Assembly: GCF_040689395.1 (NCBI RefSeq)
Contig: NZ_JBFAZX010000027.1
Location: 1-64,000, forward strand
Origin: Dactylosporangium sp040689395
Lineage (GTDB): Bacteria; Actinomycetota; Actinomycetes; Mycobacteriales; Micromonosporaceae
Direction: 5' to 3'
DNA: 64,000 nt
The position numbers and the translations under genes were made by a program. This document shows, in pieces, positions 34,273-44,398 of the stretch. Below the pieces are notes generated by a model that saw nothing but the letters and a program-made list of their open reading frames with translations, made no database searches and was not told the DNA's origin. Within the stretch, counting starts at the first letter, position 1, and every line of letters begins with the position of its first letter.

Positions 34273-37140
34273 TCAGACCACGACCGAGACCATGCGGCCC
34301 GCGACCACGATGACCTTCTTCGGGGTCTTGCCGGCCAACTGCTCCGCGACCGCGTCCAGCGCCGCCGCGCGCACCGTGTCCTCGTCCGCGTCGGCGGCGA
34401 TCTCGATCTTGCCGCGGACCTTGCCGTTGACCTGGACCGGATACGTCACGGACTCGGCGACCAGGTAGGCGGGGTCGGCGGCCGGGAAGCCGGCGTAGGC
34501 GATCGAGGACTCGTTGCCCAGCCGCTGCCACAGCTCCTCGGCCAGGTGCGGCGCGAACGGGGCGATCATGCGGATCAGCGGGTCGGCCACCTCGCGCGGA
34601 GTCCCGGCCGCGGAGACCTGCGTGACCCGGTTGGTCAGCTCGATCAACTTGGCGATGGCGGTGTTGAAGCGCATCTCCTCGATGTCGACTCGCACGCCGT
34701 CGGTGACGCGGTGCAGCAGGCGGCGGGTCTCGTCGTCCAGCGCGTCGTCGGTCACCCGCAGCGCGTCGGTCTGCTCGTCGACGACCAGCCGCCAGACTCG
34801 CTGCAGGAAGCGCTGCGCGCCCACGACCGCTCGGGTCTCCCACGGGCGTGAGACGTCCAGCGGGCCCATCGACATCTCGTAGACACGGAAGGTGTCCGCG
34901 CCGTAACGCTCGCACATCTCGTCGGGCGTCACCACGTTCTTCAGCGACTTGCCCATCTTGCCGTACTCGCGCTGGACGGGAGCGTTGCCGAAGTAGTACT
35001 TGCCGGGCTCGCGCTCCTCCACCTTCTCGGCCTCGACGTACACGCCGCGGGCGTCCTTGTACGCGTACGCCTGGATGTAGCCCTGGTTGAACAGCTTGCG
35101 GAACGGCTCCTCCGACGAGACGAAGCCGCGGTCGAACAGCACCTTGTGCCAGAAGCGCGCATACAGCAGGTGCAGCACCGCGTGCTCGACGCCGCCCACA
35201 TACAGGTCCACGCCGCCGACGTCGCCGGGGCGCTGCGGGCCCATCCAGTAGCCCTCGTTGGCCGGGTCGACCAGCTTCGAGCCGTTGGCGGGGTCCAGAT
35301 AGCGCAGCTCATACCACGACGAGCCGGCCCACTGCGGCATCACGTTCGTCTCGCGGGTGTACGTCTTCGGCCCGTCGCCCAGGTCCAGCGTGACCTCGAC
35401 CCAGTCCTTGGCGCGCGACAGCGGCGTCTCCGGCATGCTCTCGGCGTCGTCGACGTCGAACGTGCGCGGCGAGAAGTCGTCCACCTCGGGCAGCACGACC
35501 GGCAGCATCGACTCGGGCAGCGCGATCGGCAGGCCGGTCTGGTCGTAGACGATCGGGAACGGCTCGCCCCAGTACCGCTGCCGGCTGAACAGCCAGTCCC
35601 GCAGCCGGTACGTGATGGCCCCGACGCCGTGGCCGTTGGCCTCCAGCCACTCGATGATCTTCGCCTTGGCCTCGGCGACGCCCAGCCCGTCCAGGCTCAG
35701 TCCATGAGGTGCGGTCGAGTTGATCGCCGGCCCGTCGCCCAGGTAGGCCTTGCCGTCGAAGCCCTCGCTCGGCTGCACCGTGCGGATGATCGGCAGGTGG
35801 TGGACCTCGGCGAACTCCCAGTCGCGCTCGTCCTGGCCGGGCACCGCCATGATCGCGCCGGTGCCGTAGCCGGCCAGCACGTAGTCGGCGATGAAGACCG
35901 GGATCTTGCGGCCGTCGACGGGGTTGGTCGCATACGCACCGGTGAAGACGCCGGTCTTCTCCTTGGCGTCGGCCTGCCGCTCGACGTCGGTCTTGCTCGC
36001 GGCGAAGGCGCGGTAGGCCGCGACCGCCTCGGCGGGGGTGGCGTGCCCGCCCGTCCAGCGCTGCGCGTCGGTGTCGTCGGGCCAGGCCGCCGGCACGATC
36101 TCGTCGACCAGCTCGTGCTCCGGGGCCAGCACCATGTATGTCGCGCCGAACACGGTGTCGGGGCGGGTGGTGAAGACCCGGATCGGCGTCTCGGACCCCG
36201 TCGTGGTCGTCGCCTGGAAGTCGATGTGCGCGCCGCGGGACCGCCCGATCCAGTTGCGCTGCATCGACTTGACCTTCTCCGGCCAGTCCAGCCGCTCCAG
36301 GTCGTCCAGCAGCCGGTCGCCATACGCGGTGATCCGCATCATCCACTGGCGCAGGTTGCGCTTGAAGACCGGGAAGTTGCCCCGCTCGCTGCGCCCGTCC
36401 GGGGTGACCTCCTCGTTGGCCAGCACCGTGCCCAGGCCGGGGCACCAGTTCACCGGCGCCTCGGTGATGTATGCCAGCCGGTGCTCGTCGACCAGCCGGC
36501 GGCGCTCGACCGCGGACAGCTCACCCCACGGGCGGCCGTCCGGCGCCGGGCGGTCGCCGCTTTCGAACTCCGCGATCAGCTCCTCGATCGGCCGCGCCTT
36601 CTGCCGGTCGGCGTCGAACCAGGAGTTGAAGATCTGCCGGAAGATCCACTGGGTCCAGTGGTAGAACTCGGTGTCCGTCGTGGCGACGCTGCGCCGGTCG
36701 TCGTAGGCCAGGCCCAGGCGGCGCAGCTGGGTGCGATACCGCTCGACGTTGGCCTCGGTCGTGGTGCGCGGGTGGGTGCCGGTCTGCACCGCGTACTGCT
36801 CGGCCGGCAGGCCGAACGCGTCGAAGCCCATCGGGTGCAGCACGTTGTAGCCGGCCATGCGGAAATACCGGGTGTAGCAGTCCGTGCCGATATACCCCAG
36901 CGGGTGCCCGACGTGCAGGCCGGCGCCCGACGGGTAGGGGAACATGTCCATCACGTACAGCTTGGGCGCGCCGGCGCGCGGGTGGCCGGGGTCGCTGAGC
37001 GGGCCGGTCGGGTTTGGCGCGTAGAAGGTGCCGTTCTCGGACCAGTAGTCCTGCCAGCACGCCTCGATCTCCGCTGCCATCGCCGCGGTGTACCGGTACG
37101 GCGGGATGTCGACCGCTCCGTCGGTCACTGCCTCGCTCAT
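34273..37140 (-). CDS. leuS: Leucyl-tRNA synthetase
   Basis: This class Ia synthetase charges tRNA-Leu. The product is 955 aa. The HIGH motif is HVGH in PYPSGAGLHVGHPLGY (76-79), the editing CP1 domain carries the TTRPDT motif, and the KMSKS loop reads KMGKS near 727. The anticodon-binding and C-terminal domains are complete. The ATG at 37140 has GAGGTGGGG 6 nt upstream; an in-frame GTG four codons earlier is inside that site. A leader-peptide attenuator precedes it (37189-37288), so expression probably responds to leucine or charged tRNA-Leu. No operon partner is seen. Confidence 0.97.
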   Translation of the reverse strand: MSEAVTDGAVDIPPYRYTAAMAAEIEACWQDYWSENGTFYAPNPTGPLSDPGHPRAGAPKLYVMDMFPYPSGAGLHVGHPLGYIGTDCYTRYFRMAGYNVLHPMGFDAFGLPAEQYAVQTGTHPRTTTEANVERYRTQLRRLGLAYDDRRSVATTDTEFYHWTQWIFRQIFNSWFDADRQKARPIEELIAEFESGDRPAPDGRPWGELSAVERRRLVDEHRLAYITEAPVNWCPGLGTVLANEEVTPDGRSERGNFPVFKRNLRQWMMRITAYGDRLLDDLERLDWPEKVKSMQRNWIGRSRGAHIDFQATTTTGSETPIRVFTTRPDTVFGATYMVLAPEHELVDEIVPAAWPDDTDAQRWTGGHATPAEAVAAYRAFAASKTDVERQADAKEKTGVFTGAYATNPVDGRKIPVFIADYVLAGYGTGAIMAVPGQDERDWEFAEVHHLPIIRTVQPSEGFDGKAYLGDGPAINSTAPHGLSLDGLGVAEAKAKIIEWLEANGHGVGAITYRLRDWLFSRQRYWGEPFPIVYDQTGLPIALPESMLPVVLPEVDDFSPRTFDVDDAESMPETPLSRAKDWVEVTLDLGDGPKTYTRETNVMPQWAGSSWYELRYLDPANGSKLVDPANEGYWMGPQRPGDVGGVDLYVGGVEHAVLHLLYARFWHKVLFDRGFVSSEEPFRKLFNQGYIQAYAYKDARGVYVEAEKVEEREPGKYYFGNAPVQREYGKMGKSLKNVVTPDEMCERYGADTFRVYEMSMGPLDVSRPWETRAVVGAQRFLQRVWRLVVDEQTDALRVTDDALDDETRRLLHRVTDGVRVDIEEMRFNTAIAKLIELTNRVTQVSAAGTPREVADPLIRMIAPFAPHLAEELWQRLGNESSIAYAGFPAADPAYLVAESVTYPVQVNGKVRGKIEIAADADEDTVRAAALDAVAEQLAGKTPKKVIVVAGRMVSVVV

Positions 37141-37188
37141 GACTGTCCCCACCTCAGGTCTCGGGTTTCCTCGGATTGTCCGGGCATG

Positions 37189-37213
37189 AAAAAACCCCTC
37201 GCGCAGGAGGGGT
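37189..37213 (-). terminator. Intrinsic attenuator terminator upstream of leuS
   Basis: On the minus strand ACCCCTC (37213-37207) pairs with GAGGGGT (37200-37194) around a 6-nt loop, followed directly by a run of six U (37194-37189). It ends 48 nt before the leuS ATG. A U-run like this is rare in the window and makes the assignment strong. Confidence 0.8.
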
Positions 37214-37214
37214 C

Positions 37215-37247
37215 GCCGTGCCGTCGCAGCTAGTGCGTCAGCACGGC
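37215..37247 (-). other. Leader hairpin competing with the leuS attenuator
   Basis: GCCGTGC (37247-37241) pairs with GCACGGC (37221-37215) on the minus strand, between the leader ORF and the terminator. A ribosome stalled on the Leu codons (37258-37253) would reach the first arm. How this arm pairing shifts the terminator is not resolved by eye. Confidence 0.5.
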
Positions 37248-37276
37248 TCGCTAAGAAGCCGGACCACCCGGGTCAT
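37238..37276 (-). CDS. leuS leader peptide (12 aa, tandem Leu codons)
   Basis: The ORF encodes MTRVVRLLSEPC. The two leucines are CTT CTT (37258-37253), codons that are strongly avoided in this GC-rich genome where CTG and CTC dominate. Its ATG lies 6 nt after a TACACT -10 box (37288-37283), so the transcript probably starts at or next to the ATG and is leaderless. Together with the downstream hairpin and terminator this is the layout of ribosome-mediated attenuation. No clear -35 is visible. Confidence 0.7.
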   Translation of the reverse strand: MTRVVRLLSEPC

Positions 37277-37282
37277 ACCCGC

Positions 37283-37288
37283 AGTGTA
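37283..37288 (-). promoter_or_regulatory. -10 box for leuS leader transcript
   Basis: TACACT on the minus strand, 6 nt before the leader ATG, fits the TANNNT consensus and the spacing of leaderless actinomycete transcripts. The -35 position (around 37306) reads GGAAAA and is not recognisable. Confidence 0.55.
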
Positions 37289-37340
37289 CCGCAGGCACCG
37301 AGGCGTTTTCCCGCCTGTCGATCCCGGCGGTCACACAGCG

Positions 37341-39092
37341 CTACGCCACCATGACGATCGGCGCCCCGTCCGAACAGGCCACGACGTAGCGCAGCCGCTG
37401 CCCGCCCCGGTCGAACTCGACGCGCGCCTTGGCGTGCCGCCCGAGGTCGGCCGAGACGAGCGCGATGCCGTCGGCCGGCACGACCTGCCGCACGCTGACC
37501 TTGCCCCCGTTCCGGCCGCACGCCGCGACGATCACCCCGCCCTCGGTCGGCAGGTTGGCGCTCCATCCCGGACTGCCCTGGCTGTCCTGCCCGCCCTGGT
37601 CGTTCCGGCCGCCCTCGTCCTCCTGCCGACCGCGGCGCTGCCCGCCCTGGTTTCGCGCCGCGGTCGTCGCGGTGGGTGACACGGCCGGTGCGGGTCCGGT
37701 CGCGTCACCGGAGGCCGTCGCGGGGGCCGCCGCCTGCGGTGCGGTGCGCGCGAGACCGGCCTCCAGCCGCGGGTCGCCGCCCGAACGGCTCACCGCGAAC
37801 GCCACCAGCGACGCCGCGACCGCGACCAGCGCGCCAGCGCCGACCAGCACACGCCCGCGCCCCCTGCGGGGCCCGCCCGGCTCGGCGCCCGACTCGGGCC
37901 CGCCCTGCTCGCGCCCGGCCGACCCGGAACCGGCCGACCCGGAACCGACCGGCTCGGAACCGACCGGCTCGAAACGGGTCGGCCCGGAATCGACCGGCTC
38001 AGGACCGACCGGCCCGGAACCGACCGGCCCGGAACCGACCGGCCCGGAACCGACCGGCTCAGGACCGACCGAGTCGGAACTGGCCGGCTCGAAACGGGTC
38101 GGCCAAGGAGTGACCGGCCCGGGACGGACCGGCTCGGCGTCGGCTGCGGACGTCCTCATCGGCGCGGGCGACGGCGGGAGCGACGCCCCGGATGACGGCG
38201 TCAGCGGGTCGGTGGCGAGGTCGAGCGGGACGGGGGCGCCGGGCGCCGGCTCCTGCCGTACCACCGAAAAACGCGGAACGATGCCCGCGGCCCGGGCCAG
38301 GCGGGCGGCGACCACGACGGCGGCCGGACGGTCCGCCGGATCCTTGGCGAGGCAGCTCATGCACAGCTCGCGCACCTCGGGCGCCACCCCGGGCAGGTCG
38401 GGCAGCGGCTCGGGCGGGACCGACAGGTGGGCCGCCACCATCCGCGTGTTGGACTCGGCGTCCCAGGGCAGCCGGCCGGTAAGGCAGCGGTAGAGCACCA
38501 GGCCGAACGCATAGACGTCGCTGGCGGGCGTGACCTCTTCCGAGAGCAGACGCTCGGGCGCCAGATAGGCGGCGGTGCCGAAAACGCGCACCGAGCCGGT
38601 CGGCTGGTCGGGGATGCCCACGAAGCCGACGATCCCGAAATCGAGGACTTTCGCCGCATCCGGGGTGAGGATGACATTGGCGGGCTTCACGTCGCGGTGT
38701 ACGAGATCCTCGGCGTGCGCGGCGGCCAGACCGGCGGCGACCTCGGCGCAGATGCGCACCGCGGCGGAGGGCGGCAGCGGGCCGTCACGGAGGCACTCGG
38801 CAAGCGTCGGGCCGCGCAGCAACTCCATGACGACGAACGGGGTGTCGTCCGCCGCCTCGCCGTAGTCGTAGACATTGGTGATGTTTGGATGCGAAAGACA
38901 CGCGGCCGCGCGGGCCTCCAGCCAGATGCGCCGCCGCCAGTCCGCGTCGGCGGCGAGCCGGGCGGCGAGCACCTTGACCGCGACCTCGCGGCCCAGCACC
39001 CGGTCGTGCGCGCGCCACACGACCGACATGCCGCCCTCGCCCAGCCGTTCGGCGAGCAGGTATCGGCCGTTGAGTGATTGCCCGGCTTCCAC
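37341..39092 (-). CDS. Transmembrane Ser/Thr protein kinase (PknB-like)
   Basis: The product is 583 aa. The kinase domain (about 10-270) has the glycine-rich loop RLGEGGMSVVW, the VAIK-type lysine in REVAVKVL, the catalytic VHRDVKPANV and DFG in VLDFGIVG. A low-complexity juxtamembrane region with 15-bp repeats (about 325-392) precedes a transmembrane helix (about 411-431). A 150-residue extracellular part has no PASTA repeats and ends in a small beta-like domain with two Cys, so its ligand is unknown. The GTG at 39092 (MEAGQSLNGRYLL) is the family-typical start; an ATG at 39134 lacks a ribosome site. It diverges from moxR. Confidence 0.9.
   Translation of the reverse strand: MEAGQSLNGRYLLAERLGEGGMSVVWRAHDRVLGREVAVKVLAARLAADADWRRRIWLEARAAACLSHPNITNVYDYGEAADDTPFVVMELLRGPTLAECLRDGPLPPSAAVRICAEVAAGLAAAHAEDLVHRDVKPANVILTPDAAKVLDFGIVGFVGIPDQPTGSVRVFGTAAYLAPERLLSEEVTPASDVYAFGLVLYRCLTGRLPWDAESNTRMVAAHLSVPPEPLPDLPGVAPEVRELCMSCLAKDPADRPAAVVVAARLARAAGIVPRFSVVRQEPAPGAPVPLDLATDPLTPSSGASLPPSPAPMRTSAADAEPVRPGPVTPWPTRFEPASSDSVGPEPVGSGPVGSGPVGSGPVGPEPVDSGPTRFEPVGSEPVGSGSAGSGSAGREQGGPESGAEPGGPRRGRGRVLVGAGALVAVAASLVAFAVSRSGGDPRLEAGLARTAPQAAAPATASGDATGPAPAVSPTATTAARNQGGQRRGRQEDEGGRNDQGGQDSQGSPGWSANLPTEGGVIVAACGRNGGKVSVRQVVPADGIALVSADLGRHAKARVEFDRGGQRLRYVVACSDGAPIVMVA
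37918..38120. repeat. 15-bp minisatellite inside the kinase gene
   Basis: Tandem units of the form GGAACCGACCGGCTC and variants repeat about 13 times and encode a pentapeptide pattern x-[EG]-P-V-G in the juxtamembrane linker. Some units interrupt with TRFEP or SGSAG. The high unit identity suggests length variation between strains. Confidence 0.75.
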
Positions 39093-39370
39093 GCGCCCAG
39101 TCTGCCCGCAATCGACGGCGGCCGACACCCTCATGGACCGTTTACCAGTGATTTGGGTGGGTACGACCGGGCGTTCGAGAAAGTCGCCGACGAGCCGGGC
39201 GGGATGTCCGCAATGACGGAATCCCGTCCGGCGCCGTGTCAATTCCCCGGCTAGCCTGAGGGGAAACGACGGCTCGGTGCGATCCGATGACAACGTTTTC
39301 GCGCAACCGAGCGGTTCACCTGTGGGTCTTACACCTAACGGTGGCCACGGCACGATCATGAGGAGGCCAG

Positions 39371-40405
<1,035 letters not shown>

Positions 40406-40407
40406 AC

Positions 40408-41706
40408 ATGCGAGAGGCGCTGCGGGGGCTCACCACCCGGGGTCGTAGCTTCCTGGCCGCCGCCGCAGCGGCCCTCCTCGCCGCCCTGATCCTCGGCGAG
40501 CGCGACCTGCTCCGCGTGGCGATCCTGCTCGCCGCGCTGCCGTTGCTGTCCGCGGCGTATGTCGGGCGGACCCGCTACCGCCTGTCGTGCAGCCGCACCC
40601 TCGACCCGCACCGCGTCCAGGTCGGCGCGAGCGCGCGGGTCATCCTGCGCCTGCAGAACCTGTCCCGGCTGCCCACCGGCACGATGCTGCTGGAGGACCG
40701 GCTGCCCTACGCGCTGGGCAGCCGGCCACGCCTGGTGCTGGAGAAGCTGGGCGCTCAGCAGGCCAGCTCGGTCGCCTACACGGTGCGCGCCGACGTGCGC
40801 GGCCGCTATGAGGTCGGCCCGCTGGTCGTGCGGCTGACCGACCCGTTCGGCCTGTGCGAGCTGACCCGGGCGTTCCCGTCGGTCGACCGGCTCACCGTCA
40901 TCCCGCAGGTCGTGCCGCTGCCCTCGGTGCGCCTGGCCGGCGAGTTCGCCGGGTCGGGCGAGAGCCGCGCCCGGTCGGTTGCCGTGCACGGCGAGGACGA
41001 CGCCGCCACCCGGGAGTATCGCTACGGCGACGACCTGCGCCGGGTGCACTGGCGCTCCACCGCCCGCACCGGCGAGCTGATGGTCCGCCGCGAGGAGCAG
41101 CCCTGGGAGAGCAAGGCCACGGTCGTGCTCGACACCCGCGCCGCCGCCCACCGCGGCGAGGGCCCCACGGCGAGCTTCGAGTGGGCCGTCTCCGCGGCCG
41201 CGAGCATCGCGGTGCACCTGCGCCACGCCGGATACAAGATGCGCCTCGTGACCGACGCCGGCGTGGACGTCGACGCGACCGAGATCGACGGCGACGGCCC
41301 GCTGCTCGACCAGCTCGCCGACGTGCGGCTGGCCCAGCGCGGCGACATCGGCAGGCTCATCGAGCGGGTCCGCCGGCGCAGCGACGGCGGCCTGATCATC
41401 GGGATCTTCGGCCTGCTGTCCTCGGCCGAGGCCGAGCTGCTCGCCTCGTTCCGCTCCAACAACGCGACCTGCGTCGCGCTGTTCATCGACTCCTCGACGT
41501 GGCTCAATCTGCCGACGGCCGCGCGCGAGGAGGCCGACCGGGCGCACAGCGTCGCCGCGCTCGCGCTGCTGCGCAGCGGGTGGCGGGTCGTGGAGGTGCC
41601 GCACGGGGCCAAGCTGTCCGCGCTGTGGCCGCAGACCGGGCGGGGTTCGCAGGGTTTCGCCTGGCGGGCCGCGTCCGCGGAGAGCGTCGCTGGAGGAGTC
41701 CGGTGA
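40408..41706 (+). CDS. DUF58 membrane protein
   Basis: The product is 432 aa. Two N-terminal transmembrane helices (about 14-52) are followed by an extracellular or cytoplasmic beta-rich part and the family signature REYRYGDDLRRVHWRSTAR. A VWA-like C-terminal domain begins near 245. DUF58 proteins are partners of MoxR ATPases, and their biochemical role is not settled. The ATG lies 2 bp after moxR. The stop overlaps the transglutaminase GTG start, indicating a coupled three-gene operon. Confidence 0.9.
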   Translation: MREALRGLTTRGRSFLAAAAAALLAALILGERDLLRVAILLAALPLLSAAYVGRTRYRLSCSRTLDPHRVQVGASARVILRLQNLSRLPTGTMLLEDRLPYALGSRPRLVLEKLGAQQASSVAYTVRADVRGRYEVGPLVVRLTDPFGLCELTRAFPSVDRLTVIPQVVPLPSVRLAGEFAGSGESRARSVAVHGEDDAATREYRYGDDLRRVHWRSTARTGELMVRREEQPWESKATVVLDTRAAAHRGEGPTASFEWAVSAAASIAVHLRHAGYKMRLVTDAGVDVDATEIDGDGPLLDQLADVRLAQRGDIGRLIERVRRRSDGGLIIGIFGLLSSAEAELLASFRSNNATCVALFIDSSTWLNLPTAAREEADRAHSVAALALLRSGWRVVEVPHGAKLSALWPQTGRGSQGFAWRAASAESVAGGVR

Positions 41707-44186
41707 ACCAACGCAAGCACCTGACGCTGATCGCGGCCGGTTCGGCATTCCTGGCGTCGCTGCCGCTGGTCAACGTCTTCGAGCAGTACACGTGGGCGTT
41801 TCGGGCGTTGCTGGTCGTCGCCGTCATGTGCGGCGTCGGGCTGCTGGTGCGCAGCCTCCGGGCTCCGGTGTGGGCGCCGACCGCGGCGATGGCCGCGTCC
41901 GCGCTGCTCGCCCTGACCTGGCTGTACCGCAGCCACGAGGAGTATCTCGGCATCCTGCCCTCGCCGGGCACGTTCGTGCACTTCGGGCAGCTGCTGCGCA
42001 CGGCGTCGGCGGAGATGAGCGAATACGCCACCCCGGTCGGCGACCGGGACGGGTTCCTCTTCCTGGCCACGCTCGGCGTCGCCGCCGTCGCGCTGGTCGT
42101 CGACCTGTTCGCCGTCGTCGTGCGCAAGCCCGCGCTGGCCGGCCTGCCGATGCTGGCCATCTACTCGGTGCCGGTCACGGTCGACACCGAGAGCACCAGC
42201 TGGCTGCCGTTCGCGCTCGGCGCCATCGGCTTCCTGTGGCTGCTCGTCACCGACAACGTCGACCGGGTGCGCCGCTTCGGCCGCCGCTTCACCGGCGACG
42301 GGCGCGACGTGGACCAGTGGGAGCCGTCCCCGCTCGCCGCGGCCGGCCAGCGGCTCGGCGCGCTGAGCGTCCTCGCCGCGGTGCTCGTGCCGCTGGTGCC
42401 GTTCGCGATGCCGGGCGGGCTCCTCAGCAGCCTCGGCGCGGGCGCGGGCGGCGGCGGCGCCGGGGTCGGCAACGGCCACAACGGCAAGTCGGTGAGCATG
42501 TTCGCGCTGCTGTCCGGGCAGCTCAACCGCACCAAGTCCTTCGAGATGCTCAAGGTCACCGACATCGACGACGAGCACCCGTTCTACCTGCGCTTCAACG
42601 TGCTCGAGGAGCTCTCCGCCAAGGGCTTCAGCGCCAAGCCGATCGCCGGCGGCGCGCCCGTGGGCAACGGCTTCGGCCGGCCCGAGTGGGACCCGGGTGT
42701 GAAGGCTTCCGTGCACCAGGCCCGCATCGAGGTCACCAACGAGCTCGCGATCAACTACCTGCCGATCTACACCTGGCCCACCAAGATCGACAAGGTCAGC
42801 AACAGCTGGGCGTTCGACCCCAGGACCGCCGTCGTGTACTCCGGCAAGGAGACGACGGCCAAGAAGTCCTACAACGTCACCTACCTGCGGCCCGAGATCA
42901 CCCCCGAACAGCTGCGCAACGCCGCCCCGGTCAACGCCAACGACCCGCAGCTCAAGGACCTCGCCATCGCGCCGGCCAACGCCGTGGTCAAGACGAAGGT
43001 CGAGGAGCTCATCAAGGGCAAGACGAACCAGTACGACCGGGTCAAGGCGATCTACGACTCCTTCTCGCCGAGCCACGGGTTCACCTACGACACGACCACC
43101 GGCGCAGACACCAGCGGCACGAAGATCGCCGACTTCCTGCTGAACAAGCGGGGGTACTGCGCGCAGTACGCCGCGGCCTTCGGCTGGCTGCTGCGGGAGG
43201 CGAAGATCCCGGCGCGGGTCGCGTTCGGCTTCGCCCGAGGCGGCAACAGGTCGGGCAAGACGATGACGATGACCAACTTCAACCTGCACGCGTGGACCGA
43301 GGTGTACTTCCCAGGCTTCGGCTGGCTGCCGTTCGACGCGACCCCGTCGACGGCGATCGGTGGCTCGGTGCAGACCTCATACCTGCCGACGGCGGACACC
43401 GCGGCCGGCAACGACGACCCCGACCGGCCCGGCAACAACCCGCGCGCGCCCTCGTCGTCGGAGTCCGCGGCGCCGGCGACCGCCGACACGCACGACAACC
43501 CGGGCGACACCGGCGGCCAGACCGAGGGCGGGGACCTCAGCCTCACGGCGCGCGTGCTCGGCGCCGTGACCAGCCCCCTGGGCATCACCCTCTTCAGCGT
43601 CGCCCTGCTGGCCCTGGTCCTGGCCACGCCGGCCGTCGCCCGCGCGCGCACCCGCCGGCGCCGGCTGACGCTCGGCCCGGCCGGCACGCCCGTGCCGGGC
43701 GACGGCCCGGCGATGGTCGTCGTGCCGAGCGACGAACGCTCGTCCGTCGCCGCCCGCGCCGACGCACACCGCGCCTGGGACGAGCTCATCGACACGATGA
43801 TCGACTACCGCGTCCCGATCGTCGACGCCGAGACCCCACGCGCCACGATCGACCGCCTCGTCACGAAGGCGCGTCTGCGCGACAAGGCCGAGGCCGGCGC
43901 GCGGCTGCTCGGCACCGTCGAGGAGCACGCCCGGTATGCTCGCGAGCCGCTCACGGGCCGCGAGCTGCGCTCGGCGCTCTCCGCGGTCGAGTCGTCGTTC
44001 GCCGCGAGCGCGACCCGCAAGGTCCAGCTCCTGGCGAAGTTCCTGCCGCCGTCGGTCATGCGCCGCTGGCGCACGGGCCTCAGTGCGCGCTCGAACGCCC
44101 TGTCGCTGGCCCTGGGCCGTGGCTGGGACTCGCTGATGCGCGCCCTGAGCCTGCGCCGCATCGTGACTCGCCGCGCCGGCCGCTGA
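41703..44186 (+). CDS. Membrane protein with transglutaminase-like domain (TgpA-type)
   Basis: The product is 827 aa. About six transmembrane helices occupy residues 5-255 and one more lies near 625-645. Between them an extracytoplasmic transglutaminase-like domain has the catalytic triad Cys486 (RGYCAQYAAAFGWL), His529 (NLHAWTEVYF) and Asp545 (LPFDATPS). A Ser/Pro-rich linker precedes the last helix, then a cytoplasmic DUF4129-like tail. Such proteins may cross-link or hydrolyse peptides at the cell surface; the substrate is unknown. The GTG at 41703 has GGAGGAG upstream and overlaps the DUF58 stop. The terminator at 44202 ends the operon. Confidence 0.9.
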   Translation: MNQRKHLTLIAAGSAFLASLPLVNVFEQYTWAFRALLVVAVMCGVGLLVRSLRAPVWAPTAAMAASALLALTWLYRSHEEYLGILPSPGTFVHFGQLLRTASAEMSEYATPVGDRDGFLFLATLGVAAVALVVDLFAVVVRKPALAGLPMLAIYSVPVTVDTESTSWLPFALGAIGFLWLLVTDNVDRVRRFGRRFTGDGRDVDQWEPSPLAAAGQRLGALSVLAAVLVPLVPFAMPGGLLSSLGAGAGGGGAGVGNGHNGKSVSMFALLSGQLNRTKSFEMLKVTDIDDEHPFYLRFNVLEELSAKGFSAKPIAGGAPVGNGFGRPEWDPGVKASVHQARIEVTNELAINYLPIYTWPTKIDKVSNSWAFDPRTAVVYSGKETTAKKSYNVTYLRPEITPEQLRNAAPVNANDPQLKDLAIAPANAVVKTKVEELIKGKTNQYDRVKAIYDSFSPSHGFTYDTTTGADTSGTKIADFLLNKRGYCAQYAAAFGWLLREAKIPARVAFGFARGGNRSGKTMTMTNFNLHAWTEVYFPGFGWLPFDATPSTAIGGSVQTSYLPTADTAAGNDDPDRPGNNPRAPSSSESAAPATADTHDNPGDTGGQTEGGDLSLTARVLGAVTSPLGITLFSVALLALVLATPAVARARTRRRRLTLGPAGTPVPGDGPAMVVVPSDERSSVAARADAHRAWDELIDTMIDYRVPIVDAETPRATIDRLVTKARLRDKAEAGARLLGTVEEHARYAREPLTGRELRSALSAVESSFAASATRKVQLLAKFLPPSVMRRWRTGLSARSNALSLALGRGWDSLMRALSLRRIVTRRAGR

Positions 44187-44201
44187 TTCGCTCCGCCAAC
44201 A

Positions 44202-44238
44202 CTGGGGGACGCTCCGTGCGGAGCGTCCCCCAGCTTTT
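44202..44238 (+). terminator. Terminator of the moxR-DUF58-transglutaminase operon
   Basis: CTGGGGGACGCTCCG (44202-44216) and CGGAGCGTCCCCCAG (44219-44233) form a perfect 15-bp stem, followed by CTTTT. It begins 16 bp after the transglutaminase stop. Confidence 0.85.
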
Positions 44239-44251
44239 ACCACTCGCTTTC

Positions 44252-44398
44252 TCACCACTGCGCCTCCTGCGACGTCCGGGCGAGGCCGCCGGCCGGGCGT
44301 CGACCCATGACGGCCGAGACCTGACGGGCCGCCCGGACCTCGATCGCGCCAAGATCGCCGTGCCTCGGATCGGTCGTGTTCCGGGCGATGCGCCGCAT
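44252..44398 (-). CDS. Possible 48-aa small protein
   Basis: The ATG at 44398 has GGAG 10 nt upstream and opens a 48-codon frame (MRRIARNTTDPRHGDLGAIE at the start) with strong G/C preference at third positions, unlike the surrounding shadows. I do not recognise it. Nothing else credible is coded in 44239-44765; that stretch carries loosely repeated GCAGAAC-type motifs on the plus strand but no gene I can support. Confidence 0.35.
   Translation of the reverse strand: MRRIARNTTDPRHGDLGAIEVRAARQVSAVMGRRPAGGLARTSQEAQW

Noticed and set aside
37141..37290. T-box riboswitch upstream of leuS
   Set aside because: The conserved T-box bulge sequence and specifier-loop architecture are absent; the short ORF with Leu codons and a terminator fits attenuation better.
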